Positions 1-10,996 are shown, counted from the first letter of the stretch. The stretch is DNA of 23,372 nucleotides from Actinidia chinensis (GCA_009663005.1 VIGQ01000928.1:2501-25872), one strand, 5' to 3'. A program made the numbers and translations. Notes: generated by a model from the letters alone, not told the origin.

Positions 1-130
1 TGTCCGGCCATTCAATTGCTCGGGTGACGGTCAAACTGATTCCTGGAATGATCTGAGGAATGAGAAGCCAAAGGATCTGAGAGATCAACGTAACAATTGT
101 TCTCCTGGTTAGAATGGGGGAATTCATCAT
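1..130 (-). pseudogene. Start of a degenerate Copia-type gag, cut by the window edge
   Basis: Read on the minus strand just after the primer-binding site, a possible ATG near 130 leads into the N-terminal region of a Ty1/Copia gag. The words seen are HSSDH, then PGISLTVT, then EQLNG. In plant Copia gag proteins these occur in this order, as a SDHPG-type segment followed by a LNG-x-NY motif. Here the three pieces lie in three different frames within about 50 bases (EQLNG is encoded by 4-21), so at least two frameshifts break the gene. Gag would form the virus-like particle of the retrotransposon. The rest of the element lies off the left end. The identification rests on short motifs plus the neighbouring PBS and LTR. 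Confidence 0.6.
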
Positions 131-173
131 TCTAGTTTAAACAAATCAAAGAACTTCTTTCCCAAGAACACTT

Positions 174-186
174 CGCTTGGATACCA
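174..186 (-). promoter_or_regulatory. Primer-binding site of a Copia-type retrotransposon
   Basis: On the minus strand this reads TGGTATCCAAGCG. The first seven bases match the usual plant Copia PBS, TGGTATCAGAGC, which is complementary to the initiator methionine tRNA and primes minus-strand DNA synthesis. The second half has diverged. It directly abuts the CA end of the LTR at 187, as expected. Confidence 0.6.
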
Positions 187-448
187 TGGAAATTTGAGAA
201 TAAACGAATTTGAAACATGCCATGTATGTAATCTCTTATTCTGAGACAATGTCTCTGTTACAAGTATATCTCGTAATAATCAGTCTACCTAAAAGGCTAA
301 AAACCGAATTAATCTTCCTATACAACCGTATTAACAGAAAAGGAATATTGCCAAAGGAAAAATAGGAAAGTTTACTACAAATCCTGCATATCAATTAAAT
401 GCGTAAAATTATGCATAAAAATCTCCTATAATCTTGCTGATTTCAACA
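187..448 (-). mobile_element. 5' LTR of a Copia-type retrotransposon
   Basis: On the minus strand this block begins TGTTGAAATCAGCAAG at 448 and ends AAATTTCCA at 187, so it has TG...CA termini and is 262 bp long. It is followed at once by the PBS and then gag, so it is the 5' LTR of an element whose body lies to the left of the window. The sequence ahead of its 3' end (GTAACAGAGACATTGTCTC, then a TTCTCAAATTTCC-like end) is typical of plant Copia LTRs. The outer boundary could instead be at 462, where another TGTTG occurs. The target-site duplication cannot be checked because the other LTR is outside the window. Confidence 0.6.
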
Positions 449-569
449 AGAGTTGTACAACACAATGCCACCAAATTACGCTTTTCATCAACCTCTTGTC
501 AATTCATTGGAAGTATAAAAAGAAAAAGCTTGGCTACATCTTTTTCCCATAAGCAGCAAGAAGGTAGAA
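449..569. other. Flank between LTR and purine-rich tract
   Basis: This is the DNA directly outside the Copia LTR. Bases 449-453 (AGAGT) would be one copy of its target-site duplication if the LTR ends at 448. No gene is seen. Confidence 0.4.
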
Positions 570-1265
570 TAAAACAGAGACTAGAGGTGAAAGAAGACAA
601 AGAAAAGGGTGAAAGAGAAAAAGGAACACATGCGAAAGTTGAGAAGAGGCCGAGAAGGACGAAGAAAAATAAAAAAAGGTAACCAAGAGTGGAAAGACAG
701 CAGGAAGAGAGCGACCATCAATGCAAATGGTCCAAAGAATAACCAAAGCATTGAAAAGAAAGAAAGCGAGCGAAAGGAGAGGCGAGGGAATATGGAAGCG
801 AACGACAACGGGCAAGTAGAACATATGGAGAACAAAAAGTCCACAAGAGAAAGGGCAAGGGCCGTAAAGAGACAAGGGGCCGACGAAGAAACAGACAGAA
901 AAGGAAAAAAAAGAAGCAGATGAAAAATACGGGGATACGACGAAGAAGCGGCGAAAATCAAGGGAAACCTAACGGGAGCATGACAGGGGAAGAAGAGGGG
1001 GAGCGGGTAGAGGGGGGTGCGACCAGATCCTCCGACACCAAACAATCGGATGAGCCCACGCAAAAGCCGAAAAGGATGACAGGGTGCGGAAACAGGAAAA
1101 AGAAACCAGCACAGAGAAGGCCCAGCGAACAGTAGGTACTATTTGCCAAAAGAAAACAAAGGAGAAAAGAGAAGAGGGGAAAAAAGAGAATGGAGAGGAG
1201 AAAAAAGACAACGGGAAATAGGAAGGCAGAGACGGTCACGAAATGGAGCCCGGGAGGACTGAATT
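570..1265 (+). other. 700-bp purine-rich tract, T-poor on the plus strand
   Basis: For about 700 bases the plus strand is overwhelmingly A and G with few T and modest C, yet it is not a simple tandem repeat. Because stop codons need T, several long overlapping open frames appear. On the plus strand (609-923, 920-1135) they read as lysine/arginine/glutamate-rich peptides; on the minus strand (534-1063, 958-1239) they read as hydrophobic Phe/Leu/Ser-rich ones. I see no domain in any of them and treat them as a product of composition. The tract could be a decayed purine-rich internal or 3' region of an LTR retrotransposon, but nothing here proves that. Confidence 0.5.
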
Positions 1266-1860
1266 AAGTAAGGGAGCTGCAAATAATGCAACAGCCAGGG
1301 TGAGTAGGAGGAACGGTTTTACGTCAATATATATCCCTTTCTTCAATGAATAATCTATTTTCTTCTTATCATTCAAATTAAGATATTCTCAACAAAGAAG
1401 TTCTTACGTGTTGCTATAGAAGATTTTTCCTATTTTTGCTTGCTTACAAAAAATCCACTGTTTTTTTACGGGTGGATCACATTGCCTGAGCAAAGTTGGC
1501 AGCTAAGAGCTGCAGAGTAGTCCATACGCTGTATTATGTTTGTGAATTGAAAGTGGTCTCCCGCATTCGATCATTCTATAACTGTTCCGCATACTCTCAT
1601 GGAAAATGTATTTTCATCATAGGCTTCAGCGAGCCCCTTCGTGGAGGGAAAAGATAAGAAAATATGAAGTAAATAATTAATTTATTTCTTTCACGTTCCC
1701 CTCTCTTTTTGTTTGTACAGATACTGCAAAATTCGCTGAACCAAGCGGAACCTCGGCTCCAATGGAATGAACTATATACTGACAATCTTTGAATCCCATC
1801 CCCCAACACCGGGGGTGGGCGTGGGGGGTTGAGGATTTACTGCCTAATTTGTTTTTCGCG
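1266..1860. other. Intergenic, nothing recognised
   Basis: This is mixed-composition DNA without a recognisable gene. A short G/C-rich patch at 1800-1830 (CCCCCAACACCGGGGGTGGG) can form a small hairpin. The short minus-strand open frame at 1597-1809 has no recognisable domain. Confidence 0.4.
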
Positions 1861-2660
1861 CGCCATTTTAACCTTCTCTTCTCTTCTCTGTATAAAAAAT
1901 TATTAAAAAAATATAACCCCCACGATTATTTATTAAAAAAATTGATCAAAAATTTTTAATTTTTTTTTTTACTTTTTATTACCTTCCAACTTTATATATA
2001 CAAAAAAATTATGATAAAATTTTATAAATTTTTTTACTCCTGCCGTATTTTTTTTATGAAAGAAAAAAATTGGATACAAGACTTATAATATATGTTCTAA
2101 AATTTCTCTCAATTTATAAATTTAATACAAAACTTCATTACAGAATTGTTTTTTTGAAATCTAAGCAAAAATTCAGATTTGTTATTTCTGATCCATATTT
2201 TTTTCGTTTATAAAATTTGGAACCTGATTTAAAAAGAAATTAAAAAAAGTTGATTCATTTTTTTGTAATCAAACAATCGAGAGGTTGGTTTAAAAAAAAT
2301 AATATAAAGGGATTAATGCCAAAGTGGGTAATTTGGGGAGAAATTTATGGTCAATTAGAAACTCAAAAAGAAAGTTGTCACACTTTAATGTTTTCAAAAA
2401 ATTTTATGTTCATTTAGTTTTTATACTTTTATAATTGAAAAAAAATTTAAAAAATATATAAATTTTGATCATTTTTTTTTTACTTTTATAAAAAACATAA
2501 TGTGAGAGTAAAAGAATTTATAAATATATTTTATATCCACATTAAAAAAATTTTTAAATATAAAATTTGGGAAGTGTAAGTAAAAAAATTTATAAAATTT
2601 TTGATATCTTTTATTTTCCTAAATAAACTGGTGCTGATATTAATAAAAAACTAAATAAAG
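1861..2660. repeat. Very AT-rich block with a long-range inverted repeat
   Basis: The block is dominated by A and T runs. Bases 2016-2037 are the exact reverse complement of 2580-2601 (22 of 22), and the similarity continues imperfectly inward (ATCAT against TGAT). Bases 2504-2540 also resemble 2575-2610 in direct orientation (AGTAAAAGAATTTATAAA-type words). This may be a decayed foldback element or AT-rich scaffold-attachment-like DNA. No coding sequence is visible. Confidence 0.4.
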
Positions 2661-4519
2661 GGGGAAGGGTATTAGTGGTAATAAAAGATGAAGGTTAGGC
2701 GCAAATTGAAACTAAAAAAAAAGAGGTCCACGTCAAAGCGTTGTGTGTGTCAGTGGGGGTGTGAATAACAGGTCTCCTAGTTATAATATAATCGGTGAAA
2801 TCAGGATCCAGATGCCTAGGGACTATTACATTTTCATTATGTACAAGTACAATTATTACGATCTTTCTTGATAAGTTGCTATTCCTAATATAGATTTGTT
2901 TGGTTTAGCCCTAATTATTAGAATGATAATTATACTGTTTTTTTAAAATTAGCTGGGCGTAAATATTGGAATTTTATTAATGATGCAAAGCGTTTATCTT
3001 GTAGGATTTATTATGATAATTATAGTGAAAAAAGTTTATTGGGAACTAATTATGCATAATTAATAAATCATTTGGGGGATATCTAGTGTAATTTTTAGTG
3101 AGTTTCATGTTTTTACAGAAAAATGTTATTATATTTTTTTAATGCAACCAACTTCCTATATATCTTAATTTTTTATAGATTATCGAATTATGTCTTGCAA
3201 AAGAATTGTTTAGAGCTTAGTTAGTTGAGTCAGATATGCTCACGGCCCAAACTTTACTCTAAATGTTAGATGAACGTTCAACAAAAGTAATTTTGGCCTA
3301 TATTAACTTTAAATTAGAGACATTATGCGATTTGTAAGATAGATTTGTTGTCAAAACATCACCAACATCTGGCGATTTTTTTTTTAATAATATCATTTGA
3401 CAATATTTGGAACAACTCCTTCTATTGTTGCTCTTGTTCAAATTTGGTTACTAAAAGGATTTGCTTGATTCAACAATGGAAGTTTGTTACCCTACCCCGA
3501 ATTTCTTTGTTTCTTATTTTTTCTTTTTCTTGCTATTGGCCAGTAAAATGATGTGCACAGGCCAATCATGTGACAATCAGTTATGGGACAAAAGATCAAT
3601 TCCTATTAAAAATAACGTCTGATGGTTTTTACACTGGCCGGATTATAATGACGATTAAGATTAAATTTTGCAAGGTTTCCTTGTTATTTGGAATTGATGA
3701 GTTCAAAATCAGAGTAAACTGTGAAAATTGAACTATACACGGTCGTCGTTATTCTATAGCTATTTTTCTTCTATTTTCGTTTTACAAACTCTAACCTTAA
3801 TGTCGTCAATTGGGTGGTGGGTATGTTAGAAAGAGCCTAGAAACTTTACAAATCCTCTACGTAAGGGGCCTCATCTTCTCCCCCAAGAACACTGGCTGCA
3901 ATATTCTTCATCCACAGATAGTTATCTCTCTCCTCCTAATTCATGTTAATGAAATCCGTTCCTGAAAAGCAAATTTGTCCGGGTGGGAGGTTTGTATAGT
4001 AAACGTTGAAAATGTTTGTGGATTTTGCAAGCCTAATCTCCCACTGTCACAAAAAATCTTCTATATTGGTTCCTTAATTAGGTCTTGTGTGAGATCCCTT
4101 GTCGTGATTTTAGTGGTAATGACTAATTGTATGGTGTTTATTAACTCCGGGGGATTTAAGTGTATTATTAAAAAATTATGGGGTGCAAGTATAAATATTG
4201 CACTAATGTGTGATTAAAAGATATTTTTATTGGGAGGACTACAAGAATAATTAATGGTAGAAGACGGGTGACAATGCGTCCGTTCTACCTTTCTTTTACG
4301 CTGACTGTGTGTGGATCTATATTTACTTGTATGTTATATCTTGAAATACTCTAATTGAGGATTAAAGAGAGTAAATAAAAAGTCAGAGAGAGCGATAGGA
4401 GAAACTAAGAGAGTGAAGATCGTCTTTGATTTGGACTTGGTGGTGTGAATTCTTTGTAAGTTTTTATATTAATTATTCCTTATTTTGACTTAAGTTGCAA
4501 TTAGTTGATTGCAAAATCG
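2661..4519. other. Intergenic, no gene recognised
   Basis: I see AT-rich DNA with scattered small open frames (3345-3551, 3975-4217) that carry no recognisable domain and no sign of codon structure. A patch at 2690-2765 contains a run of A followed by a GT-rich segment. The part at 3830-3945 is less AT-rich but not open in any frame. Confidence 0.4.
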
Positions 4520-4670
4520 TACCCCATTTTGGATACCCTAATGCACACCTAGGAGAGAGAAGGATACAAGAGGAGTGACCCCCAACACCCCATTGATTTT
4601 GGAGCCCACTCCCTCTCCCTCTTAGGCCCTCATCCTAAGGTGTGGCATTGGGGATACCAAAATGGAGTAC
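4520..4670. mobile_element. MITE-like foldback element, 151 bp
   Basis: The left end reads GTACCCCATTTTGGATACCC. The reverse complement of the right end reads GTACTCCATTTTGGTATCCC. The similarity continues with small gaps through ATGC-CACCT-AGGA, giving imperfect terminal inverted repeats of about 35 bp. The inner parts (GAGAGAGAAGG on the left, CCCTCTCCCTC on the right) are also partly complementary, so almost the whole element can fold into a hairpin. A third, internal copy of the end motif (ACCCCATTGATTTTGG) starts near 4587. Such short non-coding elements are usually moved by a transposase made elsewhere. I cannot define a target-site duplication: the flanks are CAAAATC and CATAGCA, though TAC occurs at both edges. 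The superfamily is therefore open. Confidence 0.6.
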
Positions 4671-5912
4671 CATAGCACTACCCACCAATTGATTCACTTG
4701 CTATGTTTGGACTTGGAAGAATTTTTGTTTTTGTGTTACACTGTTTGGGTGAGTTTGTCTTATCGATTGGTCTTATCGATTGGATTGTGAACGATAGCCT
4801 TAGTACGAGGTGGTTTACATTAGTTGGAATGCAAGTTATAAGTAAAAAAAAGAAAGAATTTATCGTTTTTCTAGATATAAAAGAAAATAATTATTTTGAT
4901 TTTTCAAAACCATCTTATTTTAATAACAAAGAAATATTTATGATTTCTCATGATCATGAATTAGTTCGTTATTCGTAAAAAGATAAAAATGAAAGTGTCT
5001 CTATTTCTTTCACACCAAAATAATTTTTTGTTTTCGCACCAAATAACTCTAAGGCAATTTACTTTTTGTGAATTCATGGCTAACTGGTTTTTAAAATGAT
5101 AAGATTTTTAAAATTCTTTTATTGATCCTCTAGTTTATAAATGTTTTCAAGAATACATCACTGTTTTTGGTTTTGAAAGAGTGAAATTTTGTGGTTGAGA
5201 ATCATAGGTCCTGGAAGTAGAACAAAAAACCCATTCAAAATTGTCAAGGAAATAAAGAAAAGAAAATGATTTATCCTAACTGAATTTGTTATTTCACATA
5301 ACCAAGTAAATCTATTAATTATTTTAAATTTTTGAGACCGTTAGATCCTTTTAAATTTTTTTTTTTTAGTTTTTTTTTCTTCAAAACCAAATCTTGACCA
5401 ACATCAAGAAGAATTGCATAATTATTTTTCTTTCCAGACTTTTGTTTTTGATTTAGGATTTGGAGAAGGAATGAATCAAATAAAATAAAAAAAGTTAATA
5501 AGCCAATAGGTTCAAATTTAATCATTTTCTTTAATTCTTAAACAAATTAGTTCATAAATCCTTTTGCCCAATATAACCAAAGACGCTATAGGAAAAACAA
5601 ATAACATCTGATCCACGATTTTGCCATTTTTTAGAATTTTGTAATAAGTACAAATATTTTTTACCTACGAACCAACCATGCACAGGCAGTCCAGACTGAA
5701 CTCCAAACCAAAAAAAATAGCGTTGCATGCATAACAAGAATAGTGAATATCCTGGTACAAAATAACAAACATAACATAATAGAAAAAGGAAACAAAGTGA
5801 AGGTGATTCTTTTTTATTTTTTTTTGGTACTTGATCACTCTGCTACATAGATCACTCCAAAATAATTGAAAAATATTTATATAAAGAAATCAACGTGGGT
5901 AAATAAAATGTC
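4671..5912. other. Intergenic, no gene recognised
   Basis: This is AT-rich DNA with T and A homopolymer runs (5355-5385, 5810-5825). Small open frames at 4703-4978 (plus) and 5319-5737 (minus) show no domain and no conserved motif, and I regard them as chance. Confidence 0.4.
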
Positions 5913-6240
5913 TTGGACATAAACATAATAAAAATATATTATATTAAAAATACAAAGTTCCCAAATACACACTTATTCAAACGTATGCAGAGCATACAAT
6001 AGATCTCTCTGCCGCGGATTGAGAAAAAGATGTCACAGAGAAAATCAATTCAATCAATGACAAAGATTGAAGGCGTAAATTGGACATAATAAAAAAATAA
6101 CATATTAAATATAAATACTAAGCTCGAGTACACACATATTATGACTTATGCAGAAGCAAAAGCCAAAGCCTAGAAACTTAAACAAAGATTCTCTGAGAGA
6201 TTGAGAAGGGTTGAAAGCCGGAATTTGTGGGGTTGAAAAC
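5913..6240 (+). repeat. Diverged tandem duplication, period 167 bp
   Basis: Two head-to-tail units start with TTGGACATAA at 5913 and TTGGACATAA at 6080. Both then carry an A/T-rich run, AATAC-AA-or-CTAAG, a TACACAC-TATT-type stretch, TATGCAGA-GCA, a C/T-rich or CTCTGAGAG segment, GATTGAGAA, and GATTGAAGGCG or GGTTGAAAGCC near the end. GTTGAAAGCG recurs once more at about 6270, hinting at a partial third unit. The copies differ by many substitutions and indels, so the duplication is old. It lies just beyond the 3' end of the NLR pseudogene. Confidence 0.55.
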
Positions 6241-6346
6241 GTGACGTCCAGATTAAATCATGACAAGAGGTTGAAAGCGTAATTTGGTGGCATTGTTTCC
6301 CACGCGAGTGCATCCCAAAAACTTTCTATTGTTACTTGAATCCTTT

Positions 6347-7055
6347 TTAAATTGGTTCCGCTGTTGACGTTTCAAGGGAGTTTTCTACAGCTTCGAACCA
6401 ACGCGTTCTCCGAGCTCCAGTGATTTCACCAAATGGGCACCACCTTTGAAAAAGGCTAACAAATTTAGGTAAAACACACCACTGCACCTCCTTCAATTTT
6501 GTAATCCTCATATTCAATTCTCGTCCTCTGAAGCATCCCCTCCAGTCCATAACATGTCTGATACCAACATTGCCAAGTTGGATATGGCTGAATCAATGGA
6601 ATCATTTGAAGAAGACATGTTTAATCATTGGGCATTCCACATATGTACAATTTTCGTCAGATTGGTAAAGCCTGTTTGAAACCAGTGACAAGGGTGGGTT
6701 GGTGGTCCTTCCATCTCAAAATCCAACATTAAATTCCTAAGACTAAGCAATTCTAAAATTTCTAATTCCCAAAAGCACCATTTCTAGCCGTTTCCTCCTT
6801 CACGTTACATTTTCAAGCATGTCCGCATAATCGACATGGCAGAATTTTAACTTCGTAAGTGTTTTTGTTGCCGCCCAATCTGATAGAGTAGTAATTCTCC
6901 ATGGTCCTTAATTAAAAGCATTCGAACGACTGAAGTAACAAATCCTCTATTTCCCAGGTAAAGATGCTATGATCTTTCTCCATCGTCCTCCTTCATAGGT
7001 TAGACATTTCTTTGTACTCTCTGAAACCACAAATCATCTCTCTGGTCTAATTACA

Positions 7056-7097
<42 letters not shown>

Positions 7098-9342
7098 ATT
7101 TTCGAAGGAAATATTGGCGATTACTTACTCTAAGAAAATTATATCAAGTGAAGAAAGTGAACTAAAGCTTGCTCACTCACTGCGACAATATCCTTCACTT
7201 TTATCACTTAATTCCAAAGTCTTAAAAATTTGGAACACAGAATTCTTCCATTTGAGATGCTTGCGTTATCAACACCCCAGGAACAGAACTTTTGCTCACT
7301 ATCAAACAAAACTGTCGTCCGACTTTCTTCATATCTTTAATCTTCAATCTTTTAAGAGTGGTCATTCAAAAATCCAAGGTGAGACATCAACTTGGCCTTT
7401 TTGTGCCTTCGAAAAAACACCTCAGTGACTTGATTTTCACTTATCGCCACAGGGATAACTTGCAAATTAAGCAAATATCGTTAACAGAAGTTACCACCGA
7501 AGACGATCAATTTAGATATCTAAACCCGCCGGCAAAGAATGATACCAGTCGAGACAGATCCCAAACATGAGTCTGCGCATGTTGTCGTAGAAAGATTCGG
7601 AATCACCGTTATGTTAGACACCTCGAACAGTAATGGTCAAGAGCATGGGACAGTCAGAAATTTCGACAAATTGCTCAGTGTTGGTTATCCTAAACGAAAT
7701 TCTTGTTTGCCTTTTTTCCCATTTTCCTCATCTCTGGCATCGTCTCCGCAGAGTCCAGATCTCACCATGTGTATGCACTCCTCTCCTTCCGGTAAGTCAT
7801 TCCCAACACACCAAGTCTCGAATCACATCATGCATCTTCACATAGTCATTGTCATCACTCTATCACACTTTTCCAACAAAGACGCCTCTATAAGATCTTC
7901 CATATTACAAATCTCAACATGCTACCTTAACCACGTGCGGCTTTCAAGTAAGGTTTACCTGAAAGAAGTCCATCTCTCTCACCAGTAACTATAAGTGTAA
8001 GATTTCCAATCTTTTCCTTTCTCCAATTCCCAATCTCTATCTTCTTCTGGATACAGTCCACAAACAAAAGACAATTCTTTTTGCTCAATGCTGTTAAGTA
8101 TCCATAACTAACTTTAATGGACTTGAACATTCTACACTTAACAATCTCAATCAAATCCTTTGCAGGTGACTTTGAAGTCTTTTAAGGAATTGCCATCCAA
8201 ACATTCTCATTATTTTTCGTTCTTAAAGCGGCCACCCCAACCTTAAGTGCAAGTGGCAAAGCCCCACATTTTTTGACTATTTCTTCAGGCATATTGTCGT
8301 GATGGTTGGATACCTTTGCAACATTGCCCACTCTAAGTTAAAAATCTGCCATGATTCTTTTTCAGGCAAACCTCCCACCTTGATCTCATAATCAGTTTCC
8401 ATTTTTCGACCAACTTCTAAGTTTCTCCTGGTTGTTTAGAACAACTTTGTCAACCATTTTCTTTATTGGCCATTTGGGAACCCCTACACTTTTAAATCAC
8501 CTCCCCTGGCCCAACATCGTTGTCTAAAAGCAACAAATATTTCTGCCCCTCACGTTTCTGAAACAATTTACTTTCACCTCTCTCATTGGGGACTCGTTAG
8601 TTGTATCTTTTGATAAACGCTTTCCACTTCCTCTTGGTATCTTTCCAATTTCCACAAAGATTTTGAGAAACGGTCAACCATATTACAAAAATGAAACATT
8701 GTTTTGAGTTTTCTGGTGTCTTATTCCAGAGCTGCATAACATTTGTCGCCTATTCACCCATTCCCCAAATCCTCATCTTTGGGTGGTTCCGTCTCGAATT
8801 TTATCTAGTATCTCTCCATTGTGTTAAGGGAAGAAGTGTCAGTGAATCTGGAATTGACTTCTTCTCAACAATTGGTGGTTGTAATCAGTGAAGAAAGCCA
8901 TTTTCAAATTAGAACTTCTCTAAGAGCTTTTTCAACTCATAGATCTGTTCTACTCGTCCACCAAGCTCTATGCCGCGCAAAAATGTTGGGAACAATAATC
9001 CTCCTGAGGCATTTCTTCTCATCTGCAACCTGGCTCCTAGTTTGTATCTCTTTTTCCATCCCTAATATTCTTTTTCCATTCTTCGCATTCTTTGGTTGGA
9101 GTTTTCTGTGTCCTTTACTAGTTCAATTTTTGCATCAATATCATATCATCTCTTCGTGTACACAATCGGATGTTTCTTACAAAGGTTTTCCTTTCCCATT
9201 CTTCGACGATTTTTACATAATTGATGCGTTTAGCAATTGGAACCCCATAGCACCGACCGCCCAAACTCACAAGCAGGTTGGGCGAAAACGGCTGCTCAAC
9301 TGCAAGATGTCACCTGAAAAATTAGCACAATTTGAAGTTTGA
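6347..9342 (-). pseudogene. Full-length CC-NB-ARC-LRR (CNL) resistance gene, broken
   Basis: The minus strand encodes, in scattered frames, every landmark of a plant CNL immune receptor in the correct order. The coiled-coil region lies near 9330-8800 (INYV at about 9220; a KKLLEK-type helix before the NB domain). The P-loop at 8732-8778 starts MRIWGMG, but the GVGKT core is replaced by an in-frame stop and no lysine remains. RNBS-A is FIFVIWLTVSQ at 8663-8695. Kinase-2 is KYLLLLDNDV at 8508-8545. GLPL is GALPLAL at 8245-8265, preceded by KKC. RNBS-D is LSFVCGLYPEEDRDW at 8030-8074. MHD lies in KMHDVIRDLV (7809-7838; MHD itself at 7827-7835). Leucine-rich-repeat-like pieces follow to 6347, for example GFTNLTKIVHMW near 6640-6672, and the C-terminal tail has a W-CPFGEIT segment. 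CC to P-loop is about 180 codons, P-loop to MHD about 314 and MHD to end about 495, all normal for a single-exon CNL of roughly 1000 residues. Intact proteins of this class bind ATP/ADP and trigger cell death when they sense pathogen effectors. Frames shift every few dozen codons, so no functional protein is expected. The look is closest to the RPS2/At4g27190-type clade, which is a guess. Confidence 0.88.
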
Positions 9343-10996
9343 TTAAATGCAATGAAGATTTTTTTCTAAACAAATGATGCATATTGGGTTTTTAGTTTTG
9401 TTTTAAAGAGTCCTATAGAGTGGAACTCTTATAAATTTTAACTTTATTTTGGTCTGCAAAACATTGGATCTATTTGCAAATTTTCAGTGTTAAATTGGAC
9501 ACAAATTATTGGGCCTCCATGGAATCAACTTTGATGTCAGGCAATGATTTTTTTTTTCAAATGGACAAAAGGTATTTACCGTCTATAACAGAAAATTTTT
9601 ACTTGTGTTTCTATTTGTGTAATGACTAGCTATTCATCACAATTGGTAACCCCCTCCCCCCACAACGAAAAAAAAATTCATTATACTGAGTTTATACTAA
9701 TGAAAATGAGAGATTCCCTGATTGTTCAAGGTCCCTTGTATTTTATAATATTACTTTTTTGGAGGGAGAAAATGAGAGAAAATTTGAGTTGCTTTGTTCT
9801 CCGTTAATTTCTTCTTTTGGGGTTTCGTTTGTCCTAGTATTCTAAGAACATAAATATTTTTAAGTGGTTGTCGTATTGTGATTAAGGGTGTTTTTTCGCC
9901 TCCTGGTCGTGGGCTTAATATGTCGGTCGATAAAAGGTTGAGATTCTGGCATTGGAATTAGCTTGGTGTCAAAATACACCGCTCGTATTCATGCTATCCG
10001 CTTGGGAGTTACAGATAATGGGATTATCCTCAAACTTATATAACTGATCATGTATTAAAAATGAGGGTATTCAAAGAATACATTGACTCAATGTGTCAGC
10101 ACTAGTGGTGATTAGTACCTCTTATGTGGATGAATTGCTAATATTTTTTTGGCTCTACTACTTGCATATTATACATGAGACTAAAAACAATAAAACTGTT
10201 TGAATAAAATAGTTCTTTCAACCATCGCTTTGTACTTTTATTGCAAGTGTGTTGATATTATTTTTAATGTTTGTATACATCTATTTGTTGTAATAAATGA
10301 TAAGCGACGTACTAATCAAAAGCATATGCTGACATGATTAATAGCGTGTTATGCGATGGATATTCTAGTGCACGTTAGATCTAAATTTGAGTTACTTAGT
10401 GGTGACTAGTCAAGGCGACTATAATGATTGCATTCATGGGTAGAATAATAGATATTAATTTGGTACCATAATTATGACTTAATTTTACAAAAACATATCA
10501 TCTAATACTTTGGAAGTCTGATAGCGAGCCAATAAGAGTTTTGTTGGGGATCCTCTCTATACTAGTTATATTTTCTTTAGAAAGTGGTGCTATTTGTTGA
10601 GTTGTTCATTAATATGTGTATTGGATTAGGTATCGATAGAGTCATTGAGTCGACCGGTCACTCTTCTTTGTTTGAGATTTTCACCTCATACAAACCTCCT
10701 TATTCAATTCTTTCGTAGTCCATTGATCCTTTTTCTAAGTTCGAGAAGCTCCATACATAATTTTATTGCAAACTCTACAAAACAGCACCAAGCTTATTAC
10801 TTTTAAGTTTTGGCAAGTAAAAAGTAAATTTTTGTTTAAAGAGACTTGTTACTGAATATTTTAATCTTGAAAAAAACAATTTCCTCATGAGTTAGATTTG
10901 TGAGTAGAACACTAGGAAAGCTATTAGCCTATTATTAATGGGAGATTTAGAATAGCAAACTCTATATACATAAAAATATAAACCTTTAAAAAGAGG

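Noticed and set aside
534..1239. Overlapping open frames in the purine tract as coding genes
   Set aside because: Stop codons are rare because T is rare, so frames stay open on both strands. No domain or codon signal is seen.
5500..5520. tRNA B box (GGTTCAAAT)
   Set aside because: No A box or cloverleaf partner is found upstream.
7114..7988. Plus-strand open frames over 7114-7988 as genes
   Set aside because: They are antisense to NLR motifs (MHD at 7827-7835, LRR pieces), have no domain, and overlap one another.
8821..9342. 173-codon plus-strand open frame
   Set aside because: It is the antisense shadow of the NLR coiled-coil region. Its Phe/Ser/Ile-rich translation arises from the reverse of Glu/Lys-rich helix codons.
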